Below are positions 1-6,004 of a stretch of DNA of 7,030 nucleotides, one piece after another. The notes under the pieces are model-generated. The model was not told the DNA's origin, did no database searches, and worked only from the letters and a program-made list of their open reading frames with translations. The stretch is from contig PMYF01000066.1 in the NCBI GenBank assembly GCA_003171295.1, positions 1,691 to 8,720 on the forward strand. The letters run 5' to 3'. Made by a program: the position numbers and the translations under genes. Numbering within the stretch: position 1 is the first letter of the stretch; each line of letters opens with the position of its first letter. The DNA is from Acidobacteriota bacterium (GTDB lineage: Bacteria; Acidobacteriota; Terriglobia; UBA7540).

Positions 1-1144
1 CCCCGCCGTGCTCGACAAGATCGCCAAGCGCGTCACGATGAGCCGAAAGCTCCTGCCCAAGTTCGGATTCAGGCAGACGGTCGGAACCAGGTATTCGGTG
101 GGAGACGTGTACGGAAAGATGCTCAGGGACAACGGAATCCTGGGCGAGGTGCCATACGGTAAGTTCGATGTCAAGGGGCATCCCGGATTCCGGTGCTGGA
201 TCATGCCGAGCTGGTGGGTCAAGGGGACAGGACCGGAGGCCGGGCTTTCCGAGTGTAAGGCTCCTACCTTGGAAACTCCCGAGGATCAGTGCGAGTTCCT
301 GTGCAGGGAGATATGGGACTACGACTCGATGCGGTCGGACATGAAGGACGACCCTCAGCTCCACGGCGGGCAGTATCTCAATAACCCGAACGTGGCGAGC
401 AAGCAGGAGTTCAAGCGGGCGGACCTCATAGCGGCCACGATCTCCCCCTACCAGATTCCCAAGGTAGGGCGCATGTTCATGACAGGCGACCTGGCCTATG
501 GGGTCGGTCACGCCGCCTGCGAGTCGTCGTTGGCCGTCGGGCGTTGGTACGAGGATTGTCTCTACATCGAGGATGTCGTGGCGGGGAAGTTCGCCTCCAA
601 CGAGGTAGCCTACAAAATAGTGTCCACCATCAAGGCTTACAATCCCGAGCGGCTGCACATCGAGAATTCCCAGGGGGCGCAGTGGTTGGTCCCCGAGCTC
701 GGCCAGTGGGGTCTCAAGCTCGGAGTCATCCCGCTTCCCCCCATCGACTGGGTTCCGACCGGCAATGTCAAGGGGGGCAAGGAGGCACGCATCCTCGGCC
801 TGCTTCCCCTGCTCCTGGACGGAAAGCTCAAATTTGCCAGCAATATCGAGGGAATCGAGCGGATTTACGCCCAATTGACGGGTCAGACGAAGTCCCGCGA
901 CATGGCTGATTCCCTGGCCAGGCTGCTGGAATTCCGCGAGATTGCGAAGGACGTGAACGCTCAAACCGAGCGTGAAGCGAACTATCAAAGGCTAGAGCAG
1001 GAGGGTAGACTGTGGGGAATGGTGTTCGGGGAAGGCAAGTATGCTCCCCCTCCGCCGCCCACGCCTGAGCCTCCTGGACCGCTGTATGACCCAGTTACAG
1101 GACTCCCAATGGACGATCTGTACGCGGAAGCGGACTACCGATAA
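1..1144 (+). CDS. Terminase large subunit, 3' part (nuclease domain); 5' end lies outside the window
   Basis: The protein is the motor/nuclease subunit that cuts concatemeric phage DNA and drives it through the portal into the prohead. The frame is open from base 2, so the GTG at 8 is probably internal and the Walker A/B ATPase part lies upstream. Numbering from the GTG codon, a VGTRYSVGDVYG segment (residues 25-36) resembles the end of the ATPase domain. The RNase H-like nuclease follows, with candidate metal-binding acids D161 (GDLAYG), E219 (HIENS) and D301 (DMADSLARL), the usual D...E...D order of large terminases. The C-terminal tail is proline-rich (PPPPPTPEPPGP). The stop at 1142-1144 overlaps the portal ribosome-binding site, so the two genes are probably cotranscribed. 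Family assignment rests on motifs and on the adjacent portal gene. A separately encoded, split terminase starting at GTG 8 is possible but less likely. Confidence 0.88.
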   Translation, partial: PAVLDKIAKRVTMSRKLLPKFGFRQTVGTRYSVGDVYGKMLRDNGILGEVPYGKFDVKGHPGFRCWIMPSWWVKGTGPEAGLSECKAPTLETPEDQCEFLCREIWDYDSMRSDMKDDPQLHGGQYLNNPNVASKQEFKRADLIAATISPYQIPKVGRMFMTGDLAYGVGHAACESSLAVGRWYEDCLYIEDVVAGKFASNEVAYKIVSTIKAYNPERLHIENSQGAQWLVPELGQWGLKLGVIPLPPIDWVPTGNVKGGKEARILGLLPLLLDGKLKFASNIEGIERIYAQLTGQTKSRDMADSLARLLEFREIAKDVNAQTEREANYQRLEQEGRLWGMVFGEGKYAPPPPPTPEPPGPLYDPVTGLPMDDLYAEADYR

Positions 1145-1147
1145 GGA
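1143..1147 (+). promoter_or_regulatory. Ribosome-binding site of the portal gene
   Basis: AAGGA sits six bases before the ATG at 1154 and overlaps the terminase TAA stop. This supports the chosen portal start and suggests termination-coupled translation. Confidence 0.6.
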
Positions 1148-1153
1148 TTTCAA

Positions 1154-3226
1154 ATGGCGTTGATACCGCAGGCACCACCCATACCAGCAGTGATCCCCGT
1201 GGCGAAGATCAAGTCCAGCGGGGAAGTGTCCAACGAAACGGCCTTGGCCATCGTCACGAAGGATGTCAGGGCAGCCGAAGATTTCATCACGATCAAGCAG
1301 TGGCAGAATAGGTGGAAGGAGATAGACTACCTCTACCAGAGCCCGCGATCCTACAGCGTGTGGGAAGGATCGACTACCTCCGAGGCCAATGTCCAGAGCT
1401 TCCTCGTCGCCCGGCACACCCAGTCGATTGTCCCCGGCGTCATGAACACGATCTTCTTCCAGGACCCGTTTTTCTTCCTCCGCACCACCCCAAGCAGCAC
1501 GCAGGAAATATGCCGCCAGAAGACGGTCATCTATTCCAGCTTCTTCCGGGAGATGGAGTTCGAGAAGACTTGCTGGGACGGCTGGTTTTATACCGTGTTA
1601 TTTGGAACTGGAATTTTTAAGTGGGCCGAATGCTATGAGACCAAGACCACCGTCCGCTACCGCCGCAAGGCAAAGCCTTCCGTAGTCAAGGGAAAGTTCT
1701 CCAGCATCAAGCTGGAGACCAAGGACTCCAAGCAATTTGACGCCATCGAGACGACCACGGAGCACTGGAAGCCGGAGTTCTTCCACATCCCGAATGACGA
1801 GGTGCTTGTCGATCCGTCGCTCGAAGTGAATGATATCCGCAAGGCCAAGTTCGTCGGCCACGTCAAGTTCATGACAGGCTACGACCTCATCGAGATGTGC
1901 GAAGAGCACCGTGGCGAGAAGGGCTGGACGGTTCCGTCCGAGACGGAAATCCGCAGTTGGTTCGATACCCCGAAGGAACCGACACAGGGTCTGTCCGCTC
2001 CCGAGAGCAACATAGTCCAGTCCCAAGAGCTCATCCATGCCCAGGCGAGAGACCTGCCCGTTGGCGGCGACCCGCTGATGCAGGTGCTGAAAGTGATCGA
2101 GCACTGGACGAAGAAGCGCAAGACGGTGATCGTGAACGGAAAGCTCGTAGTCTGCAACCAGAAAAATCCCTACGGCAAGATTCCCTTTTATTCATCGCAC
2201 TGGTGGAAGATACCGAAGTCATTCTGGTCTATGGGAATCGGGATGCTAACCGGGCAAAACCAATTGGTAGACAAAGGGAGCAGGAACGCGGCCCTCAATA
2301 TGCTCTCGATGCTGGTCAACCCCCCGATGCTCCGCAAGGCAACGCTCAACCAGCCGGGCCAGAATATCCGGCTGCGCAGGGGGAGCGTACTTACGGTGGA
2401 GGACGATGTCGACAAAGCGTTCAAGGTGCTCGAGCTTCCGCGTGTTCCTCCCGAACTATGGACGATGCTCGGCAACAACGAAGCGGCAGCGGAGGATGAC
2501 AGCGGTGCCGATCTCCGCAATGTCCAGGGCAGCACACGCGGGCCGGGCGGGACTTCGCAGGGACGCACTGCCACGGGAGCGAGCTTCCTTGCCTCGGCAA
2601 ACGCCAACCGTATCCAGGGACCCGTGTCCATCTTCGTTCAGAACGTCCTCCTTCCGTGGTTCTACGATATGGACGGACTTATTAACGATGCGATGAGTGA
2701 AGACCAGATGAAGGAGTGCCTCGGCGAGGAACTTGGGAAGGCATATGCCGACGCATTCGACGCCGAGCCCTACCTCAACGGCAAGACGAAGTTCGAGGTG
2801 CTCGCGACGCAGCACCTCGCCGCGAAACGCTCCATGAGCCAAATCCTTCCGATACTTTCTAGCATCTTCGAGAACCAAGCCTTGCTCCAGAATCTCCACC
2901 AAGCAGGTAAGACCATAGACGTGGTCGAGCTTGTCTCTATGTGGTGCGAGCTAAGCGAGTTTACCAACAGGTATCAGTTGGTTCGTGACCTTAACGAGAA
3001 AGAGAAAGCCTTTATGCAGCAACAGGCGGCGCAGGCTGGACAGGCTGCGGCAGGGAAACAGATGACGATTGATGATAACAAGGCTCGCAATACCAGCGAC
3101 ATTAATTACGAACAAAACGATAGCAAAGCAGTACAAATTGCGTTACGCCACAGCCTCGAAAAAGCTGTGGAACCTGAGCTTCAGGGAGGCGAGCCGGGAG
3201 GGAGGTATGCCGCCGAGCAGGGGTAG
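1154..3226 (+). CDS. Portal protein (head-to-tail connector)
   Basis: A 690-residue protein, the size expected of large podovirus-type portals of the P22/N4 kind. The portal forms the dodecameric ring at one capsid vertex, docks the terminase and serves as the DNA channel and tail attachment site. Visible features: an N-terminal charged region with aromatic segments; a Trp/Gly-rich block around residues 347-395 (SSHWWKIPKSFWSMGIGM, then a long helical stretch ending in NPPML), which looks like the portal core; a Gly/Ser/Thr-rich loop at about 447-476 (EDDSGAD ... RTATGA) of the sort found in portals of this class; and a Gln/Ala-rich helical C-terminus from about 620 (FMQQQAAQAGQAAAG) that probably belongs to the crown or barrel. 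It follows terminase by nine bases and precedes the head genes, the standard portal position. No membrane segment or signal peptide is seen. The call rests on size, these segments and gene order. Confidence 0.85.
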   Translation: MALIPQAPPIPAVIPVAKIKSSGEVSNETALAIVTKDVRAAEDFITIKQWQNRWKEIDYLYQSPRSYSVWEGSTTSEANVQSFLVARHTQSIVPGVMNTIFFQDPFFFLRTTPSSTQEICRQKTVIYSSFFREMEFEKTCWDGWFYTVLFGTGIFKWAECYETKTTVRYRRKAKPSVVKGKFSSIKLETKDSKQFDAIETTTEHWKPEFFHIPNDEVLVDPSLEVNDIRKAKFVGHVKFMTGYDLIEMCEEHRGEKGWTVPSETEIRSWFDTPKEPTQGLSAPESNIVQSQELIHAQARDLPVGGDPLMQVLKVIEHWTKKRKTVIVNGKLVVCNQKNPYGKIPFYSSHWWKIPKSFWSMGIGMLTGQNQLVDKGSRNAALNMLSMLVNPPMLRKATLNQPGQNIRLRRGSVLTVEDDVDKAFKVLELPRVPPELWTMLGNNEAAAEDDSGADLRNVQGSTRGPGGTSQGRTATGASFLASANANRIQGPVSIFVQNVLLPWFYDMDGLINDAMSEDQMKECLGEELGKAYADAFDAEPYLNGKTKFEVLATQHLAAKRSMSQILPILSSIFENQALLQNLHQAGKTIDVVELVSMWCELSEFTNRYQLVRDLNEKEKAFMQQQAAQAGQAAAGKQMTIDDNKARNTSDINYEQNDSKAVQIALRHSLEKAVEPELQGGEPGGRYAAEQG

Positions 3227-3249
3227 GTATTCTCTGAAAGTGAGTATTA

Positions 3250-3273
3250 ACCGGTATGAACAAAGATACCGGT
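3250..3273 (+). promoter_or_regulatory. Hairpin enclosing the start codon of the first endonuclease gene
   Basis: ACCGGTAT at 3250-3257 and ATACCGGT at 3266-3273 are a perfect 8-bp inverted repeat around an 8-base loop (GAACAAAG). The A and U of the ATG at 3256 are paired in the stem and the G is the first loop base. In RNA this would hide the start codon. Start-site hairpins that silence homing endonuclease genes are known in T-even phages; that this one works in the same way is inference. Confidence 0.5.
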
Positions 3274-3804
3274 ATAGGCAAGAGATGTCCGAAATGTGGC
3301 CGAGACGATGTGCCGTTCTACCATTCTAACAGGGCGGATGGTTTTCAGGGTCACTGCAAAGCCTGCAAAGATGTCGTGTCCAAGAGATATCAGCGGGAGC
3401 ATCCTGAATGCAAGGCTAGGCAATGGAAGAAAGGGAAGGCTAAGCGTGAAGCTGACCCGGTGATGATGGCTGAGTGGAAAGAGTCCCGTCGTTGGATATG
3501 GTTCAAGCACCGTTACAACATCACCAAGGAGCAATGGGACATTAGGTTTGAATCTCAGGGTCGTCGGTGTGCTAATCCCGGATGCAGGACAGATGACCCC
3601 GGAAACGGTGGATGGCATATCGACCACGACCATCGGTGCTGTTCCGGTTATAGGTGCTGTGGGAAGTGCAAAAGGGGAATACTTTGCCAGCGTTGCAACC
3701 AAGCTTTGGGGCTTCTGGATGACGGCGCAGAAAAGATTAGAGGTCTAGCAGACTATGTTGAGTTGGTTACAGGGAATTTTCAAGCCGCAGCCCTTGCCGC
3801 CTGA
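3256..3804 (+). CDS. Free-standing homing endonuclease, HNH / recombination endonuclease VII family (copy 1)
   Basis: A 182-residue putative double-strand DNA endonuclease. The N-terminus has its own zinc-binding knuckle (C11, C14, C34, C37). A basic, helical, probably DNA-binding stretch follows at 38-95. The endonuclease VII-type beta-beta-alpha-metal core comes next: zinc cysteines C105/C110 and C144/C147 bracket WHIDHDH, with catalytic-type D123 and H124, and N148 follows in RGILCQRCNQALG. By analogy with T4 endonuclease VII, D, H and N bind the metal and activate water. The start at 3256 is chosen because the first zinc knuckle begins ten residues later and the next in-frame Met is residue 70. 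A weak AAAGTGAG motif lies 11 bases upstream, and the start is buried in a hairpin. It lies 29 bases after the portal stop. Its last 50 bases overlap the next gene in another frame. G+C is about 53% by hand count of 420 bases, lower than the structural genes, which fits later acquisition. The target site is unknown. Confidence 0.9.
   Translation: MNKDTGIGKRCPKCGRDDVPFYHSNRADGFQGHCKACKDVVSKRYQREHPECKARQWKKGKAKREADPVMMAEWKESRRWIWFKHRYNITKEQWDIRFESQGRRCANPGCRTDDPGNGGWHIDHDHRCCSGYRCCGKCKRGILCQRCNQALGLLDDGAEKIRGLADYVELVTGNFQAAALAA
3739..3743 (+). promoter_or_regulatory. Ribosome-binding site of the small gene, inside endonuclease copy 1
   Basis: AGAGG lies 11 bases before the ATG at 3755 and is made by Arg-Gly codons (AGA GGT) near the end of the first endonuclease gene. 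The spacing is slightly long. The same codons sit at the matching place at the end of the second endonuclease gene. Confidence 0.45.
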
Positions 3805-4201
3805 GCCCAAGCCCGAGCTTCCCGTCGATTTCTCATCCGACATAAAACTCACCGATCAGGACCGCGAGGACCTCCTCGCCATCGTGGATGATCCGGGTTA
3901 CCAGGTCGTCCTAAAGATCATGAAGGGCACTTGTCGGGGGTTCACGGACGCCCTACTCAATTCTGATCCCGCCGACGACAAGGCCGTCCTGAGCGCCCAC
4001 GTGATAGCGCAGTCAAGCTGGCTGTTCCTGGATTCCGTCACCAAATTAGTGGCGGCTCAGGTGGAAGTCGCCATGGACGATCAGCGTGCGATAGAACAGC
4101 GGCTCAGCGATCTAGGCAGGAGCGATTTCCTGCCCATAGACAAGCCCAAGGTGGAGTGGGAGGAACCGACCACTCCGCTGGAAGCGATGGGAATTCAGTA
4201 A
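3755..4201 (+). CDS. Small head-region protein of unknown function
   Basis: A 148-residue acidic, mainly helical protein that I do not recognise. It has a short hydrophobic N-terminus (MLSWLQGIF), a Pro/Lys/Glu linker (residues 10-24), then a helical body: LTDQDREDLLAIVDDPGYQV, a middle helix with TDALLN, and a long helix with AQSSWLFLDSVTKLVAAQVE. There is no signal peptide, clear transmembrane segment or catalytic motif. The position between portal and scaffold, apart from the inserted endonucleases, suggests an ancestral part of the head operon, perhaps an assembly factor or minor head protein; that is inference from gene order only. The start overlaps the end of endonuclease copy 1 by 50 bases in a different frame. 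The start is supported by an AGAGG motif and by the absence of an early alternative ATG. The body is more G+C-rich than the flanking endonucleases, like the structural genes. Confidence 0.75.
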   Translation: MLSWLQGIFKPQPLPPEPKPELPVDFSSDIKLTDQDREDLLAIVDDPGYQVVLKIMKGTCRGFTDALLNSDPADDKAVLSAHVIAQSSWLFLDSVTKLVAAQVEVAMDDQRAIEQRLSDLGRSDFLPIDKPKVEWEEPTTPLEAMGIQ

Positions 4202-4209
4202 TAGAGAGA

Positions 4210-4662
4210 ATGAGCCGTCCGACGATAGGTGAGAAAAAACTGAGTGGCCGGGAAATTAGCCAGCGTTATTGGAACGGCGTGAAGGCTGACCCTGTCAGAC
4301 ATGCAGACTACTTAAAGCGTAGAAGGGCATACGATTGCCGTCCAAATCGAAAGCGTAGCAAGGCAGAAATTCAAAGGCGAACGCTTAAACATAGGTTTGG
4401 GCTTACTCCGCAACAGAAGGACGCCTTGCTTCTTGCCCAAGGTGGACGATGCGCAGTTTGTCGGACGAATGATCCCCGTGGTTATGGGTGGTGCATTGAC
4501 CACGACCACCGATGCTGCCCCGGAAAGAAGACTTGTGGCAAGTGTATCCGTGGAATCCTGTGCCACGACTGCAACGTGATGCTTGGATTTGCAGGGGATA
4601 GCCCCACTCGCTTGATACAGGCGGTGGAATACTTGGAAAGTAGAGGTAAGGTAAATGCCTGA
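4210..4662 (+). CDS. Free-standing homing endonuclease, HNH / recombination endonuclease VII family (copy 2)
   Basis: A 150-residue putative DNA endonuclease related to copy 1. The N-terminal 60 residues are basic and helical (RYWNGVKADPVRHADYLKRR) and lack the extra zinc knuckle of copy 1. The core has zinc cysteines C81/C84 and C118/C121 around WCIDHDH, with D97 and H98, and N122 in RGILCHDCNVMLG. Over the 32-residue core that begins one residue before IDHDH, 22 residues match copy 1, and the KHR...QG.RCA...CRT.DP run before it also aligns. The ATG at 4210 is eight bases after the small gene's stop. An in-frame GTG at 4156 would add 18 residues encoded inside the small gene with no family resemblance, so 4210 is preferred. 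The purine run AGAGAG is too close to the ATG for a normal ribosome site; reinitiation after the upstream stop is plausible. The gene ends over the scaffold start by eight bases (ATGCCTGA). G+C is about 52% by hand count. Confidence 0.88.
   Translation: MSRPTIGEKKLSGREISQRYWNGVKADPVRHADYLKRRRAYDCRPNRKRSKAEIQRRTLKHRFGLTPQQKDALLLAQGGRCAVCRTNDPRGYGWCIDHDHRCCPGKKTCGKCIRGILCHDCNVMLGFAGDSPTRLIQAVEYLESRGKVNA
4642..4646 (+). promoter_or_regulatory. Ribosome-binding site of the scaffold-like gene, inside endonuclease copy 2
   Basis: AGAGG lies eight bases before the ATG at 4655, good spacing, and is encoded by the Arg-Gly codons (AGA GGT) close to the end of the second endonuclease gene. It fixes the downstream start. 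Confidence 0.65.
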
Positions 4663-5707
4663 CCCCCTTGACGTAACGCTCGGACTGGCATCGATACCAT
4701 CGACGCCGGACATCGGAAACCAGCAGCCAGCAGACCCAGGGAGATCACCTGGAGCGCCACGGGCAGCGGTATTGCCGCCTGAGAAAGAGAAGAAGCCCGA
4801 GACCCCTACGGAGAAGAAGCCGGAGACTCCTCTACCGACCCCTCTTATAGACGTGACGGAGGAATATCAGACCGAAGATGAGGACGGGAATCCCATCGGC
4901 ACCCCCACCAAGGTCGTGGGGCACGGGAAGACGGAGATCGAGGCGGAGCGGGACCTCCGTGCGAAACTCAAGGCTGTCCACCAGGCCGCCGTGCGCAAGA
5001 TGGCGGACTGGAAGAAGAAATTCAGGACTTTCGACGAGTCCAAGCCTTCTCCGACCTTCGAGCCGATCACTTTGAGCGCCGAGGAGAAGTTCAGGCTCAA
5101 CCGCGAGCTGTCGAACCCCGAGACTATGGAATCCGCCCTGGACCAGCTTTTGCAGGCACGCCTGGGCGTTTCTCCCGAGGATTATCGCAAGAAATTGAGG
5201 GACGAAGCGCTCAATTTGCAGGTGGCGAGCGGATCAAGAGAAACTACGCAATTCGTAGACGAGCACCCTGAGTTCCCGATGGGACCGGAATCCAGGAAGG
5301 CTATGGAGACCGCTTTTGCGGCCAAGTCCAAGGAAAGAGAGGATGCCGGTAAGGCTCCCCTTGAGTGGACTGCCCATAACCTGGAATTGATCTTCGAGGA
5401 GTTGGCGGAGAGTGGCCAAATAGCCCCCATCCCACCGACTCAACAGGAGGTAGTGACCGTTAAGACTCCTGTGGAAACTGACGAATCGGATAATACCGAG
5501 GAGTTGGGGACCAAAATAAGGCCACGCGGGTCTAGGCACTCCGCCTTATCACCTGAGCATAGTTCCGTTCCTTCGGGGGCGGGAGCCCAGCCGACAAGCG
5601 ACGAGACCTTCCTCGCAGAAGTACAGAACATGACTACCTCTGCATTGCGAACCAGGATTCGAACGGATCAGAAATTCCGCCAGCGTCTTGATAGCATAAA
5701 GCGGTAG
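4655..5707 (+). CDS. Putative capsid scaffolding / head assembly protein
   Basis: A 350-residue, highly charged protein encoded directly before the major capsid gene, the usual place for a scaffold that directs prohead assembly and is lost before or during packaging. The N-terminal 70 residues are Pro/Lys/Glu-rich and likely disordered, with a short repeat KKPETP at residues 46-51 and 54-59. A charged helical region follows (about 90-125, ending in MADWKKKF). Residues 199-207 (QFVDEHPEF) and 238-250 (WTAHNLELIFEEL) form a block resembling a module common in proteins encoded next to N4-gp56-type capsid genes. A Ser/Pro/Gly-rich linker (285-320) leads to a basic C-terminal helix (SALRTRIRTDQKFRQRL), the kind of end that binds coat protein in P22 scaffold. 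No serine-protease motif was noticed. Function is inferred from position and composition; a minor head protein is the alternative. Confidence 0.68.
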   Translation: MPDPLDVTLGLASIPSTPDIGNQQPADPGRSPGAPRAAVLPPEKEKKPETPTEKKPETPLPTPLIDVTEEYQTEDEDGNPIGTPTKVVGHGKTEIEAERDLRAKLKAVHQAAVRKMADWKKKFRTFDESKPSPTFEPITLSAEEKFRLNRELSNPETMESALDQLLQARLGVSPEDYRKKLRDEALNLQVASGSRETTQFVDEHPEFPMGPESRKAMETAFAAKSKEREDAGKAPLEWTAHNLELIFEELAESGQIAPIPPTQQEVVTVKTPVETDESDNTEELGTKIRPRGSRHSALSPEHSSVPSGAGAQPTSDETFLAEVQNMTTSALRTRIRTDQKFRQRLDSIKR

Positions 5708-5710
5708 CCT

Positions 5711-5716
5711 AAGGGG
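5711..5716 (+). promoter_or_regulatory. Ribosome-binding site of the major capsid gene
   Basis: AAGGGG lies nine bases before the ATG at 5726, the best-formed ribosome site in the window, as expected for a highly made protein. It supports translation starting in exon 1 at 5726 rather than at the ATG at 5970 inside the intron. Confidence 0.75.
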
Positions 5717-5725
5717 CTATTCACC

Positions 5726-5802
5726 ATGAGTTACACACCAACCAGTGGACTGAGCACCAACCTGCCTCAGACCGCCGCGGTCTACTACGACCGCAACTTC
5801 AT
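5726..5802 (+). CDS. Major capsid protein, exon 1 (N-terminal 25 codons plus two bases)
   Basis: Encodes MSYTPTSGLSTNLPQTAAVY followed by YDRNF and the first two bases of an Ile codon. A VYYDRNF-type motif near the N-terminus is typical of N4-gp56-family capsid proteins and is missing from the downstream open frame, so this short segment is the true start of the MCP. The gene has a strong ribosome site and begins 18 bases after the scaffold stop. The frame ends at TAA 5807-5809, five codon-free bases into the intron, so an unspliced message gives only a 27-residue peptide. The exon ends at U5802, the U of the P1 U·G pair. Confidence 0.85.
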
Positions 5803-5821
5803 TGGGTAAAGTCGGTGAAGT
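5796..5821 (+). other. Group I intron P1 helix and internal guide sequence
   Basis: Exon bases ACTTCAT (5796-5802) pair with the guide GTGAAGT (5815-5821): six Watson-Crick pairs and a U5802·G5815 wobble that marks the 5' splice site. The guide is preceded by GTCG (5811-5814), which pairs with the first four exon-2 bases CGAC (6005-6008) to form P10. The two pairings abut exactly, so both splice sites are defined to the base. Confidence 0.9.
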
Positions 5822-6004
5822 CTAAACCTTCTCTGATTGACTCGAACGCTGAAATGCCAACGAGGCGGAACCCGAAAGGGACCGTGAGAGACTAAGCGAG
5901 AAGGCGGTCGAAAGACCGATGCAATAGTCCGAACATTCCGGGAATAGAAACCGGAAGAGACCAACAGAAATGGTTGGTCCCGCCGAAAGGCGAGTAACAA
6001 AGTG
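5803..6004 (+). ncRNA. Self-splicing group I intron (ORF-less, 202 nt) inside the major capsid gene
   Basis: Pairings read by eye: P1 and P10 as given for the guide; P3 CCTTCTC (5827-5833) with GAGAAGG (5898-5904); P4 CTCG (5841-5844) with CGAG (5861-5864); P6 about 5866-5873 with 5878-5884, an AA/A internal loop and GAAA cap; P7 GAGACTA (5888-5894, A5889 bulged) with TAGTCC (5925-5930), containing the expected G-C guanosine-binding pair G5890-C5929; P8 CGGTC/GACCG (5905-5918) with GAAA loop; P9-type hairpins at 5936-5956, 5959-5979 and 5981-5992; P9.0 AC (5933-5934) with GT (6002-6003); terminal G at 6004. Only five bases separate P1 and P3, so P2 is absent. P5 is short and not well resolved. 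The order P3-P4-P6-P7-P3'-P8-P7' is that of group I ribozymes, which splice by guanosine attack. The intron codes for no endonuclease. Removal restores the capsid frame. Subgroup not assigned. Confidence 0.93.

Noticed and set aside
8..10. GTG at 8 as the true terminase start
   Set aside because: The frame is open to the window edge and the ATPase half of the protein is missing, so the gene almost certainly starts upstream.
3207..3329. Short frame starting ATG 3207 behind GGAGGGAGGT
   Set aside because: The purine run touches the ATG, leaving no room for ribosome-site spacing, and the frame runs across the portal end and the zinc knuckle of endonuclease copy 1.
3247..3702. 151-residue open frame on the minus strand across endonuclease copy 1
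   Set aside because: Antisense to a gene with a full zinc/HNH motif set; no family resemblance of its own.
4156..4209. GTG start at 4156 for endonuclease copy 2
   Set aside because: The added 18 residues overlap the end of the small gene in another frame and have no family-like content; ATG 4210 just after the upstream stop is simpler.
5970..6004. Reading the capsid gene as a single frame starting at ATG 5970
   Set aside because: The first 12 residues come from intron sequence, the conserved YYDRNF arm lies upstream in exon 1 with the strong ribosome site, and the intron pairings account for the gap exactly.
5803..6004. Frameshift, assembly error or pseudogene in the capsid gene
   Set aside because: The 202-base insert carries a complete set of group I pairings, and both splice sites are predicted independently by P1 and P10 and give a clean in-frame junction.
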